A DNA stretch of 64,000 bases from Alnus glutinosa. Lineage: Eukaryota; Streptophyta; Magnoliopsida; Fagales; Betulaceae. The translations under genes were made by a program, and so were the position numbers. The stretch spans positions 5,101,501 to 5,165,500 of the forward strand of contig NC_084892.1 of the NCBI RefSeq assembly GCF_958979055.1, in the 5' to 3' direction. The first letter of the stretch is position 1. Each line of letters begins with the position of its first letter. The notes under the pieces are model-generated. The model worked only from the letters and a program-made list of their open reading frames with translations, was not told the origin of the DNA and searched no databases. Shown in pieces: positions 37,063-49,300 of the stretch.

Positions 37063-37188
37063 TTTTTTTAATATATAATTAAGAGTAATATCATTAAAAA
37101 ACGCAAAGCGCAATCAAGTACACAGAGAATATATAAGATACACGGCCAAGAAGAAGAAGAAAACAATACAAGGAAAACATTAAAACTA
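37063..37188 (-). mobile_element. 126-bp truncated retroposon downstream of the SFGH gene
   Basis: A perfect 21-bp duplication (37042-37062 and 37189-37209, starting AGCACACAAGTAGAC) brackets a T-run followed by sequence containing AAAAAACGCAAAGCGCAATC. The orientation is minus. It shares CG-rich 3'-end character with the insertion at 27704, so both probably come from one LINE family. Confidence 0.8.
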
Positions 37189-37351
37189 AGCACACAAGTA
37201 GACATCTTTAACTGCCAGCATGTTTAGTATTGTATGCATTCTGAACATAATATTCACACGGGAAAACCAAAATTATTTAAACAAAAGCACAAGTGGCCTA
37301 TAGTTTACGATGGCAATTTCTAGGGTTTTAGATTCTCGAAAAGCATAACCT

Positions 37352-40300
37352 TCATGGAAGGTTAAGAGCTTGAGCATGGTGGCGGATGTGATCATCAATG
37401 AAGGTGGCAATAAAATAGTAAGAGTGATCATAACCAGGCTGCAATCTCAGAAGGAGTGGAACATTAGCATTTTTGCATGCCTCTTCGAACTTGTGGGGCA
37501 GCAGCTGGTCATGCAAAAATTTATCATCCACCCCCTGTACAAATTTGGCAGTAAATTAGAAGAGGACAAAGGACAAACTTGGAGCATCGAATTCCTAAAG
37601 AACTTCAATGAGATCCTAACTTGTCGATGGTCCATTTCTAAATTTCTTACATAATTTTAAAATCCCTTCCTTGTAGGTAGCAATCTTTTTTACAAATTAC
37701 AAATGAAAAAAGACAAAAATAAAAATAAAAATAAAAATTACTCTAATCTTTTTCTAAGACACTTTACAATCTTTATTTTTTAGGAACCAAGAGCTTCATC
37801 CCATTATAGTTCAAATCTGGAATTTCCCCACATCTCGGGTCTGCTGAATAGTAGGCAAATTTAAAACTACACTTCCATTGACCAAAGAAATCTCAAGCCA
37901 TAAAGTTATAAAAATCAAACCCTCCTCACCAATTCAAGATTTAGATTAGAATGTTAAGAGCATTATCGATGAGACCCATGAGACATGACAAAGAAATAGA
38001 TCAATAATAATTATAGACAGCATTTATTTATCCTATAGCATAAATTGCCCAAGTGCCAGTTACCTCAAATTGTTACTTACTATTTTTTCTACGCTTAGAA
38101 ATATATGGAATCAAACTCAGATGAAGTTCTTTTCATCACCCAGGCTTTAGTCAAGTCCTGAATGAGAAAACTGAAACTTACATTACATAGAAGGCACCTG
38201 CCAGAAACCATCCTCTAATTCATGAAATCAAAGTAAGCTACAATGCATAAGTGACCCACACCACACTAAAATATTGTCGCCTTAAAAGAGAAACTTTTGC
38301 TTATTATTCTCATCTAGTGATAAACATCACCTGTTGCAATCACCTAGTATTTTGATTTGTCAACTTAACATGTGAATTTATAATAATAATAATAATAATA
38401 ATAAATAAAAAAAGAAGAAGAAGAAGAAGAAGAGAAGAAAGAAATAAAAAACATACATGACTGGAGAAAATAATTTAAGGATATAACCTTTTACCTGATC
38501 AATCAGAATGGTAGCAGACACATCATGAAACTTCGATATCAGGCAAGTTGCATCATATTCCTACATTTTTGTAAATTGATTTGTTATGACTAATTAAGGT
38601 TATAACTAACAGTGATTTCAGTAAATTGCTTAGAAACTACCTCCCAATCAGCTTTGTTGCCACCTAGATAATTTGTGAAAGCCTTCTGACCCCAGGCACA
38701 GTTTATAGGATTCACAATGGGTGAAAAAGCGGATACTGACTGAAAAATGAGTGGAGAAGGAAAGTTATTAAGAGCCAAAGTAATAACAGGAGTTCCTATG
38801 GTGAAAGAGAACTGCCTATGATTGTGTTAAAACACAGAAAAGATATAAATATCCCAAGAGTTCCTAAGCATTTCATAAAACATTGGATAGATTTCCATAG
38901 AAGGCAAGAGTTCAGATTTACAAAACAAATTCAGTAACTCAGGTTATTTGTTGAAATATTACACCTTCAAGTGCATAGGAAGTAAAATTTGTCATCATTA
39001 CCTTATACTTGTCCAGGTTCTTAAGGTAGATTGTTAAAGCACCATGCCCACCCATGGAATGACCAGATATAGATGCCCTTGAAATATCAAGCTGTGGAAA
39101 ATTTTCACTTAGAAGTTTTGGCAATTCCTTGACAACATAGTCATACATACGCCAGTTCTTCCACTTCTCTTGTGTAGCATTCAGATAAAATCCAGCACCT
39201 GTTCAAAACAAAATACATTATCAAAACCATACCAAGCTGTCCTCAAGAACATGAATGAACAATAATTATAATAACAACACCAGTAACAACAATATTGATT
39301 CCTAGAGGGATGCTAAGGCATGCATATTGTTCACAAGTATGGTACAATAAACAAAATTTCTCACATCCTTGAAGAACAATAGTTGCAGCACATTATTCAA
39401 GTATATATGCATAAAGAGAAACAAAAATAATTGCACTATTATGAACAGAAAAATTAAAAGTAGTTATACAGTGATTTGTTCTATTTATTACACATGAAAA
39501 CCAAAGTATTGAGTAGTTAAAGAATAGTAGGAAACAGTACATGCCACGAAACTAGGAGCAATTAAAGCATAGTTGTCATACTATTACTTATTACAATACT
39601 TTATTAGATAGAAGATATTAAGAAACTAATCATCTCTGCTATTGCATCAAGATAGAGGACTTCCCTAATCACCAAGGCATAAGAACTATCCTGCAGTTCA
39701 AAATATGGTACTAGAAAATTGCATATTCACACTGAGCTCAAACCCATAGCACTCTGACAATTAAGATGGTAAAATAGATCAGAAGCTCTTGACAAAACAA
39801 AACTTAATGGTCCAATGTTGCATACCTACACCAAAATCCCAGCTGTCTGCCTCTCCTTCCACATTCAGGCCTCCTGTAAAGAAATTTCATTCAAGAGATA
39901 ATCAGCATTTAACATCCTGGAACACAAGTTAAATATAAGGAAGTTTGGAATCATAATTCATATGTATGATGACATCTTAACAATAAGAAAGTCAGGGATG
40001 TATTGAAGACGCATATGTCAAAGAGAGTTCACCCCCTCACACAGATGACACCACCAATGGAGAGTTTCCTAATCCCAATACTCATATTCAAAGCAATCAA
40101 GTTTGAGGTAATGTTAAATAGATTCTATTTTTGGTTAGGAAACATCTGAAGCAACAAAACATTAAGTCAACCCAACTTTATTCACAAACAAAACTAATAT
40201 GATATGTCCTTGGCCTCAAGTTTTGGTTTTATCATCTAGAAATATATCCTTAGGTACTGAAGTATATATTTTTTTTATCATTATCCATAGCATGCTAACG

Positions 40301-42135
40301 AGTTCACAAGCTTTCCCTGTTCTGCCCCAGCAAAGAAGAGAATAATGGAAGATAGAGCCTAAGGTGAGCTGGCATGATAAGCCAAAAACACAACAAAATT
40401 GAGCTATTCTGGATAAAAATGGTAACATTTTTTTTTTTTGAGCGGATAAAAATGGTAACATAATCCTGAATGTTGGTATTGCATAGCTATATTACCCAAA
40501 AAAAAAAAAAAACAGATACAATCATCTTTATAGATTCAACTCGACAGTCGTGAAATGATAAAAAAATATATCTTGTAACGATAATGTAAAACACAGTTTC
40601 ACTACTTGACAAAGCATACGCTTAGCCCACTCTGGTTTTTTAAATTGGTCTTTACTTAGTTGCATGTGACTTCCATGGCATCAATCTAAACAAATACTAC
40701 ATTGGTATAAATTCTACTTGTGTAGTTAAACTGACATGTAAGAGTTAAAACTTCAAAATTAATGCTAGATTTGCCCGACTTACTTGGAGATGTATCAAGG
40801 GCAATCAAAGCAACACCTTCACTCGAAGCAGCACGTTGAGCTCCTGACTTGGTTATAAAGTTCTCATCTGTGCAGGTAAGGCCAGAGAGCCAGTAAAGTA
40901 CCTGCTCATTGATGAAATCAAGACCTCTGAACTATGATCATCATGCATTCTAGTGCACCAAATACTACGCTAATATATTGGAGTAATAAAACTGATAAAT
41001 CAGTTAATGAATATGTTTAGGTGCAGTAGTTTAGTGTTTTGAAACTCTTTTTTTAAAAAAATTATGTTATGTAACAGTGCAATGACACACCTAAAGATTG
41101 TTTGATATTTGCTGGCATGAATTTTGGCAATTGAAACTAAAGCAGGCACATTCCCCTTTTTTCCTGTGGAGCTCTCATATTTGGCATTGAAATTACAATG
41201 CAGTGATTGGAGAACTTTTTTGCTTTCTTCATCCATCTCACATAACTTTCACATTTCATTGCAAGGCATCCTACCACAATTTTAAATTTCTTGTCAAGAA
41301 TAACCCTTTGAGAGATGACCGACAATGCAAACAGAATAGTGTATAAGGCGTTATCAGAGGCCAAATCACGGTTGTTCTGGATTTCGAAACTGGTTACTCT
41401 GATCGAAGATTTGGGCACACGCCCCAGTTGAATTGAGGTAAATATGATCATATCAGTTTTTTTTTTTTAACAATCTGTTTTAATTATTTATCTTTTTTCT
41501 AAATCATAAAGTCCCTAAAAGTTGGCCAGAAGTTTAGCAACTCGACTGACATTGGGTTCAGGCTGGGGAAGATATTCACTGATTAATTTTGCAACCAAAA
41601 CAATAATTTCAGTTCCATAGGTCATCAATTAGCACGTAAATAAATTTAATGATATATTCCATCATCAGAAGTAAGAGAAAACCCTAGCCAAAATCTAAAA
41701 AGACGATAACCCAAGTTATATATATATATATAAAAATTGATTATCAACTAGCAATCTCTTTTTATGCAATATAATTCTCACCCAGATAAAATCGCGAACC
41801 ATTTGACACGTACAATTTACTACACACAAAAATCTCATCACATAATACAATGCAACATTTGTACGAACATTAAAACCCCAGGAAATGAAGATTATATGAG
41901 ACTAGCGGGAAAACCCAACTGCTGATGTTGGGTAAACAAATTTCTGTAAAGGAAAATGGAAATGGAGAAAAAGATGATCAGGACTTACAGGGAATTTGTG
42001 GGGAGGGGAAGGAGAAGGAGGGAAGTAGATATGGAAGGTCATGGAGCAGCCGAGCGTGGGGCTGAAATGCTTGTACCTCTTGTTGTACCCTCCAAACATC
42101 TTTGAGCTACTGATCTCTGTTGGTTTGGTCTCCAT
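37352..42135 (-). CDS. SFGH: S-formylglutathione hydrolase (esterase D family), 7 exons
   Basis: Minus-strand exons are 42135-41989, 40901-40784, 39873-39826, 39198-39002, 38739-38641, 38560-38495 and 37534-37352. Phases agree and the product is 285 aa, the size known for plant SFGH. The enzyme is a cytosolic serine hydrolase that splits S-formylglutathione into formate and glutathione, the second step of glutathione-dependent formaldehyde detoxification after GSNOR/ADH3. Visible motifs: [14 protein letters not shown] near the N-terminus, the nucleophile Ser in SGHSMGGHG (Ser152), the acid in QGVDDKFL (228-229) and the His in PGYDHSYYF (His262). The family's conserved active-site Cys is in GLTCTD. 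The start is the ATG of [16 protein letters not shown], the usual N-terminus; a (CT)n 5' leader lies at 42150-42168. Intron 2 contains a 15-bp retroposon remnant. Confidence 0.95.
40429..40443 (-). mobile_element. 15-bp poly(T)-plus retroposon remnant in an SFGH intron
   Basis: A perfect 18-bp duplication GGATAAAAATGGTAACAT (40411-40428 and 40444-40461) surrounds only TTTTTTTTTTTGAGC. Target-primed reverse transcription that stopped almost at once explains it best. It lies in SFGH intron 2. Confidence 0.65.
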
Positions 42136-42199
42136 CTTCCTTGCAGTGGTGTCTCTCTCTCTCTCTCTGGGTATCTCAGCAAGTTTTCAGTGAGCTCTA

Positions 42200-43849
42200 C
42201 AAAGCTTTTATAGCTCCTCCCATCATGAATTCTGAGATGGTAAAAAATATATTGCAATTTTGACAGCCAGTAAAATAGGTAAAATTGAGAGAATTTATTT
42301 TCCGCTGATTTTAATATTATATTTTATTGTATTTAATGGTATACGTAGAAATATATTATTTAAAAATAAATAAATAATGTGACAATATGTTTATTATGTA
42401 AAAATATTTACATCATTATATCTATAAAATATAATCTTTATCATAAAATAAATTATCTCAATTTTAAATAACAAAGCAAAATTAAGTCTAGACAATAAAA
42501 CCACACTCTGTCACACACGCGGTAAATAATTCCTAAATCTATTTGTGGATTAGAGTGTGCGCGTAGGGCTGTTAAATGAGTTAAGCCGCTCGAGAGATCA
42601 GCTTAGCTTAATAGCTTGGCTCGTAAAAAAATTGATTCGGTCTCGATTCGATAAATAAATAAGTTATTCATGAACACAAAAATTTGCTCAAATATTAAAT
42701 GATACATACTCGTATAAATTCGGCCCGATTCATATAACTTTATTTTTACAACTTTTTTTTAGTATTATTTTAATTTTATAATAAGAATATCTTAAGTAAA
42801 ATGATTTTTTTTTTGTAATATAATAAATATAATTTGAATTATTGTTACAATGAGTTTAGTTTTAGAGATATGTGTGTTTGTGTATATGTATAGAAATGAG
42901 TGTGTGTGCGCATAATAAATTTATATACATACATATAACTCGAAATTTGATTATTTAAAATTCAAATTAACTTATTTAATTAACTCAAATCATAAAATTT
43001 AACAATAATTAATAGTATGTATTTATGAAAAAATAAATAAATTAACAACCATAATATTTATTTTATATAAAAAAATAAATAAGTTAATAAAGCAGTTCAT
43101 GAATAAGTACAAATTTGTTCAAAAAATAAATGAGTGAAATTTAAACATTCAATATTTAATTTGACTTTGCTACGTTATACCCTTATGTGATAAGATTGTG
43201 TGCCGAAAGACGTGACGTGTTTAAAATAATTCTTCATATAAATCACTTAAAACAATAAAAAAGTATAAATCATTTAAAATGCACCATGTCTATCAATAAT
43301 AATAATAATAATAATAATAATACGCATGATTTATAGCTCTTAAGTTTTTTTTTTTTTTTTTTTGTAATTATTATTATTATGAATAGCTCTTAAGTTGGTG
43401 TCAATTATTGCAGTCGTGAATTTTAATGTTGATCCACAAATGTGTGGACAGTCTTTCGCCTTGATATGTCGTTATCCCCTTTAGGTGAATAGGTATTCTT
43501 GTCTCTTGGGGCATGGATACTATTAAAAAATAAATAAATAATTAGTCCCTATACTTTTAATTTGAACAATTTAATGGATTTTTCCATTTATGAGATAAAC
43601 ACAACAATGTTGCTCATAATGAACAAGTGGAGATCTATAAGCAAAAACAAGACAAGCTATAGATGATGAAGAATAAAAATCTTGAAATATTGGAATTATA
43701 ATGGGAAGGATGGTATGGTCAGTCGAGTGAGTGAGAAGAAAGAGCAGAAAGAATGAATTAATATGAATTAGAAAGGTAAGGAATAAATAATGTCATTCGG
43801 AGAACTTCGTTTCTAATTCTTGATTTTTTATTATTTTTAAAATTAAGTA
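42200..43849. other. AT-rich gene-free DNA upstream of SFGH
   Basis: No coding exon was found. The SFGH promoter must lie at the left edge. A GC-richer patch at 42563-42660 (GCTGTTAAATGAGTTAAGCC...) looks like the end of a hAT-type element, but the opposite end was not found. (AAT)n repeats lie at 43290-43325. Confidence 0.4.
43347..43382 (-). mobile_element. 36-bp retroposon tail
   Basis: A perfect 14-bp duplication ATAGCTCTTAAGTT (43333-43346 and 43383-43396) surrounds a T-run plus GTAATTATTATTATTATGA. It has the same structure as the other short poly(A) insertions, in minus orientation. Confidence 0.65.
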
Positions 43850-44470
43850 CTCAAACTTTAAAACGTGTTAATTTAAGGTATTCATCTTCTAATTTCAATT
43901 ATTCGTTGGAATTTTCGTTTAAACTTGTCAAAATTTTTAAAATACCATCTTTTTTTTTTTAATAAAAAAAAAAAAGAGAAAAAAAATTGAAAGGATAAAT
44001 ATGGTCAAAATTTTCAAAATACCCCTATTTTTTTAGGAGAAATGATCCATACACTCATTTCTCACAACAGCCCCACAACAAGCTGACGTGGCTGGTAATA
44101 TTTTATTATTTTTTTTGTTTTCTTTTCTTTTCTTTTTGTAAAAAATATTAAAATATTACCAGCCACGTCAGCTTGTTGTGGGGCTGTTGTGAGAAATGAG
44201 TGTAGGGATCATTTCTCTTTTTTTAGAAAGAAATTGCAAGGATTTAGGTGTTGGTCAGAATTTAACGGAATTTGCAAAAATACTCATATTTGAATATCTA
44301 AATTGTTTTTTTTAAAAAAAAAACAAAACATAAGAGTATTTTGAAAATTTTGATAGGATTTAATAAAAATTTCTAAAAGATGGCCCATATGAATATCTTA
44401 ACTTGATACGTTTTAAAGTTTGGATACATTATTTCAAAAAGTTTGAATACATTATTTCAAAAAGTGATGA
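43850..44470. mobile_element. Old foldback element related to 51124-51573, split by a nested MITE
   Basis: The left part (AAACTTTAAAACGTGTTAAT...TTTAAAATACC) pairs inverted with the right part (ATTTTGAAAATTTTGATAGG...ACGTTTTAAAGTTTGG). Both resemble the arms of the 51124-51573 element. A 181-bp MITE at 44037-44217 interrupts it. The terminal bases are too decayed to place the ends or a target duplication precisely. Confidence 0.5.
44037..44217. mobile_element. Mutator-like MITE with near-perfect 70-bp inverted repeats
   Basis: GAGAAATGATCC at the left and GGATCATTTCTC at the right begin arms of about 70 bp that pair with one mismatch by eye. A perfect 9-bp target duplication TTTTTTTAG (44028-44036 and 44218-44226) identifies it as Mutator-type. 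The short loop is T-rich. The high arm identity suggests recent insertion. Confidence 0.85.
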
Positions 44471-44889
44471 AATATTAAGAATTATAAGTGAAGTTTTTTC
44501 TAATGTCATTTCACTTTTATTTATACAATGAAAATCATATATATATCTGATATGATACCTGTTAAATTTAACATAAAATTTTAATAGAATGTTTGATTTG
44601 TCATAAATGCAATGTACAATGACTAAATTGTTTAAATTGAAAATGTATAGGATAAATTGACATTTACATTGGTGATAATTATATATTTTTTTTCGGTAAA
44701 GTATGCTTAATAAATGACAGCATAGAGAAAATGGTTTTTTTTATTTATTTTTTTTATTGATAGACCAGTAGAATTTAAACAAAGTATCCAATCAATTATT
44801 CTCTTCATCTCATATTGTTAAAGGATTTTTTTACTGCATTATTTGAACATGGTAATGTTTTAAGTATGACTCATATTTCATTTTTATCC
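44471..44889. other. AT-rich spacer, no gene seen
   Basis: Only simple AT-rich sequence is visible between the foldback element and the poly(T) run of the LINE remnant. Confidence 0.4.
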
Positions 44890-44894
44890 TAAAA

Positions 44895-45973
44895 GATGAT
44901 TTTTTTTTTCTTTTTTCTTTTTTTTTTTTAACGGAATAATCATCATCACTTTCATTACTCAAGAGAACAAAAATTGATCCTATCAAACAAAGGATCTAGG
45001 GACACAATGATTCCCTAAAAACAATATCACTAACACTCCTTGGAGTCTCTTCTAACCAACATAAATCTACATTCTTACCTTGAGGCCTCCTTAGCTAAAA
45101 CATGGGCTGCAGCATTACATTCACGTGGAGTATAAGAAAATCTCACCGACCGGAAATATCCCTTCTCAAGATGGATATTTTCTAAAAAATGGCCCACTCG
45201 TGAAACATATGGAGGCACAGAATTTATCTCTTTGACTACTTGAACTGCATCACCTTCAAAGATTACATCTAAAAAGCCCATTTCTTTGCTGAAATGCATT
45301 GCAAATAAAGCCGTCATAACCTCAGTTGTCTTGGGGTCTACCTTCATTTGCTTTGTCACACTCCTAGCCCCCAAGCAGACTCCATTACAATCTCTAACAT
45401 TCACCCCAAGCCCAATACATCCTTTTTTCAAACCCAATGAGGCATCCCAATTTACTTTGAAAATACCACTGGGAGGTGGAATCCAGGAAGAAGGTCTAGA
45501 TATGGGCTCCGTTCCCCTTGGTGAAAGTTCAATGCTTTCCTTCTCGTTGCATCTTTTGAATTCATTCAATGAGTTTGCCCCTTCTTTGTACACAGTATCA
45601 GGATGGGCAAAAGTTCCCTCAAACACCAATGTGTTCCTCCGAAGCCATATCCTTTGGGCTAGAACTGCCATAAGACCGAGATCCTCCCTGCTCATTTTCC
45701 CCATACAATACTCAACTAAAGACCGAAACGTAATACCTTTACAGTAGCATTTTTGGAAACAGGAAAGATGGCTTCCCCGAACATCCCTAGCAGCAGGGCA
45801 GGCCCAAGGAGTATGAAAGGTAGTCTCATCTTCTATAGTGCAACATGTACACCTCTTAGCTTCTACTACCTTTTGTTTAAATAAATTGGCCTTGGTTGGC
45901 AAAAGGTCATTACAGGCCTTCCACATAAAAAGCTTCACCGCATTTACGACTTTCAAAGACCAAATTCAATAAT
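44895..45973 (-). pseudogene. 5'-truncated LINE: zinc-binding RT linker plus RNase H and poly(A) tail
   Basis: The minus-strand frame 45956-45075 (293 codons, opened by a non-ATG codon) has two parts. The first is a zf-RVT-like segment, with WKACNDLLPTKANLF and CTCC...H...C residues. The second is an RNase H-like (RVT_3) domain with VNWDASLGLKKGCIGLG, the acidic IFEGDAVQVV and a C-terminal HVLAKEA. This is the 3' end of a plant L1-type element. Reading upstream, the frame continues as IWS and then meets TGA at about 45971. Downstream on the minus strand, the long T-run at 44900-44932 on the plus strand is the poly(A) tail. Such RNase H fragments are often misannotated as host genes. Confidence 0.75.
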
Positions 45974-46525
45974 AATTTTAAAAGTCAAGTCACTTGTGAG
46001 GTAAAAGATAAATATGAGTCCTATGTATAGCATTACCCTATTTTTCAACAAAATATATAAAAAAATTCCAAAAACTAACATCCTTAATTTACCCCCACAT
46101 AAAGTAAATGAAAAAATAAAAAATAAAGTATTAAATTTTCTGCTCACTTTTAAAGACAACTTCTTCTGTTTTTTTTTTTTAACCAAAAAGCAAAAGCATT
46201 AATCTCTAAACATAAAAATACTTATAAAAAAAATAAAAAAACTTATAAATTTTTTTTTCTGCCAAACAACCAAAAACTAGAAAACACATGATCATGATCA
46301 TTATAGATGCTATTTAGATTTATCTTCTGGTTTCCTAAAAATAATTATGCAACCTATTTAGTATTTACTCCGCTCTTAGCTTGCTAGAGATAGATAAAAT
46401 ATTGATTATTTATTTGTAAGTTTGTTTAAGGTGTTGACGATGTGTTTTAACTTTTAACAAAATCACTGGTGTCAAATTGGTCTTCTATCTAGAGGTCGAT
46501 CTAACCAAAACCAACCATATAAATT

Positions 46526-47550
46526 TTAGAGTACGTTTGGCTCTGTTATATTTTTAAGACCAAATATATATATATATATATATATATAGGATTCTATCTC
46601 AGATGAATTCTCAGAAGACTCAGGGATTGTAGCAACAGACACGGTATTGGAAGGACCGGGCTGTTCTTGCTTGGCCTTAACTAGTTCCTTAAGCATTTCC
46701 TCTATTTTCTCAACTGACTTATTCTTGTTAACCTTTAAACTACTTCCCAGTTTTAACTCTGGAATTTTGATTAAAGATTTCTCTTGCTTAATAGGCTTAT
46801 TATTTTGCTTATTATCGAGTTTTTCTTCAATCTTGTCCAACAAGTTACCTATGGAGTTTAGGTATTGGTTGGTGTAGTTGTTTTGCTCGATGACTTTCTT
46901 TACATCCATATTCTCAGATGAAACCTTAAAGGGTGAGGCTTTCACTGTTGTGGTACGATGCTTAAACACTATGGTTTCTTGTGGAGGGTAGCTTGAAGAA
47001 ACAACTGTGTTATCTTCTTTTACCCAATTTTCCTTAGAGATAGTTTGTACCTTGTTTTCTACAGGGTAAAACTCATCAACAAAATCAAAATAGAATATTT
47101 ATGTTTCGATTTGACTTATGTATTTCTTGAAGTGACTCAAGAATAAATTCTTTCGCTCAAGGTTGAACATTTCGCGATAAACTTTTCTTCTTTCAAGATT
47201 TGCTTCAGACTCAATATCTTCATTAAGCCTTTTCCGATCTATCTTGAAAGGTTTCCTTAGGGTACATAGTTGGGAATCTACGGCTGTTTCAACTATAAAA
47301 TCAAATTCCGTAGGAGAAGCATTTCCTCCTTGGGATTCTTCATCTTCTAGTTGGTTGTCGGCCGTATAACATGGATGACTTACTTGAGAGCTTGTTTGAA
47401 CACCTTTTAACTTAAGGTTTCTCAAGTCTCTTTCCAGGTCTAGATCTCTTCGTCTTAGTTCTTCCGATGTGGTTGAACCAGCAAACGAATGTCTAGCCGG
47501 CGTCTTATCCTTAGAAAGTCTAGATGAATATATATATCATCTGGGTGTGT
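46526..47550 (-). pseudogene. Decayed retroelement or pararetrovirus-like polyprotein fragment
   Basis: Two minus-strand segments (47425-47102 and 46969-46526) are in the same frame, separated by one stop codon at 47099-47101. Open sequence also continues to the right of 47425. The product is Lys/Glu-rich, with a coiled-coil-like stretch (NSIGNLLDKIEEKLDNKQ). It resembles gag or coat-region polyprotein of plant retroelements or endogenous caulimovirid-like sequences, but no protease or reverse transcriptase follows. It is broken by the stop and by an (AT)n repeat at 46563-46588. Family assignment is tentative. Confidence 0.4.
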
Positions 47551-47574
47551 TACAAAAAAAAGAAAAAAAAAAGA

Positions 47575-49300
47575 TTGTTAGAGAAATTATAATTCTCAAA
47601 GCCCACTACTGGGCCTATGAGCCCATCCGGTCCGTCAAGCCTAGCAAGAAGTCATATTTCGTCAAAGGCCCATGAATATTCGGATAGTCATAAATGCCTC
47701 AGATTGTGGACACCTCGGATACTCCTTACTTAGAGAACTTATGAATATTCCTCAATTGCCAGGATCGGGAATAAACACAGTTGATGAGTCTCGGGGACAT
47801 CATTGTTCCGGGAACACGAAAAGAATCCATACGGAATGCCCATATCCAAATGGTTCCGGGACCGGATTTCTTGGGATCACCATAAGGTGATTGGGATGAA
47901 ATATGATGGGATCCTTATCCCGAGATTATTGCAGGGAGTTATGAGAATATTTGATCCATAATCCATGGAAAGGTGCTGGAAGATCTCAATCCCGGGTCCT
48001 CCAGGATTACCTCTTATCCCACGCGATACGGGATAAGACTATAAGAGCATCTGTATCAAGCTCTCCAAAATTTTCTCCAAATTTAACCCAAACAATCTAC
48101 TTTTTTGATTTTATCTCTCACTTTTAAAAAAACTTCCTACATCAAACTCTCTAAATATTTCTCTATTTTAATTATATATTATTTTTTATTAGTTTTGAAA
48201 CCAACCAATTTAACTGTATGAATATCAAATTTTCCTACCAAAAACAATCCCACCACAATCAGCCAAACATCAACACAATACCGCCCAATTTGCAGAAGTG
48301 AAAAGAGACACAAAATCAAAATTACAGATAAAAAATTGTGCCCAAAACTCTCAAATTATCACCTACCCACTTTTAAGTTCCACAAATCAGACCAAATCCC
48401 ACCAGACCCACGAATTTTTTCCCAGTAAAATCTCCAATTTCCTTTAATCCAAGTCCCGATTCTTCCCAAAAATGAACACCCCACAAACAAAACATCCAAA
48501 ACCACGAAACACCCAATCGAAATTACTTCTTCACCGATTTTTTTTTTTTCAGCTACTTTTAATTTTTCTTTCATTCTTTTTTAATAAACAAACACACAGA
48601 ACCTTCTGCCTCCATCAGAGAGAGGAACTAGATATAAAGGAACAGAGAGAGCAACTTTACCTTGTGATCTGACTTAGAGGCGAACGCAGAGGATAGAAGG
48701 AGGAAGAGGAAGGTGAGAAGGGGGAGGGATAGGACGGTAGAGGACATGGAGACCGCCAACGAACGTCCGGATCTATACAGTCCAGATCCAGATTTTCACA
48801 AGGTCCTCCCAGACTTTCTTTGAGCAAATGGGGGAGGAAGTGAAGACGGAAGGCGCTAGAGAGAAATGGAAGGGAAGACGGAAGGTGAGAAAAAGTGCGG
48901 GAAGCAGAATAAAATGATATTTTTTATTGAATGGCGTAAGAATTGTGAGGGTTAAATTTAGAGAGGTTTTCTGACATGAGGTAGTTTGGAGAAAGGATAG
49001 AGAGTTCAATACAGAGGTGTTTTTGACAACTTTCTCTAATATTTGGTGAAAAATTCAAATTAGAGAGTTCAATACTGATGCTCTAAGAGACTTGTTGGAA
49101 CTCAACTAAATAGTAGTCCTAACCGAACAAGACTCCCCAAGGGATAAGCTCTAATCCCACACGATCTGGGATTAGAGTCCTAATTAAATTCTAATAAGAA
49201 CATTCCAATATACCAAAACTACATGCCTATAAATATGCCACTAACCCAGGTATCAAATCTCTCTGATTTTCTTGTACTCTCACATTCCCCATATTTTGTA
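47575..49300 (+). mobile_element. LTR-like sequence interrupted by a Harbinger-like element
   Basis: Starting TGTTAGAGAAATTATAATTC, this GC-richer sequence looks like an LTR. After the nested element it resumes and contains a TATA box, CTATAAATATGCC (about 49231-49243), followed by a pyrimidine-rich stretch. No second LTR, primer site or target duplication was located, so it could be a solo or truncated LTR. The right boundary is approximate. Confidence 0.35.
48045..49083. mobile_element. Harbinger-like non-autonomous element nested in the LTR-like sequence
   Basis: The ends GAGCATCTGTATCAAGCTCT and, inverted, GAGCATCAGTATTGAACTCT are flanked by the 3-bp duplication TAA (48042-48044 and 49084-49086). 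The 1039-bp interior has no transposase. Part of it (48560-48900) is GC-richer with purine-rich tracts and might be captured host sequence. Confidence 0.7.

Noticed and set aside
45286..45747. 153-codon plus-strand frame
   Set aside because: Antisense shadow of the LINE RNase H fragment.
44895..46010. Target duplication TAAAAGAT for the LINE remnant
   Set aside because: The 8-mer occurs near 44890 and 46002, but it is short, AT-rich and its distance to the LINE 5' end is unclear.
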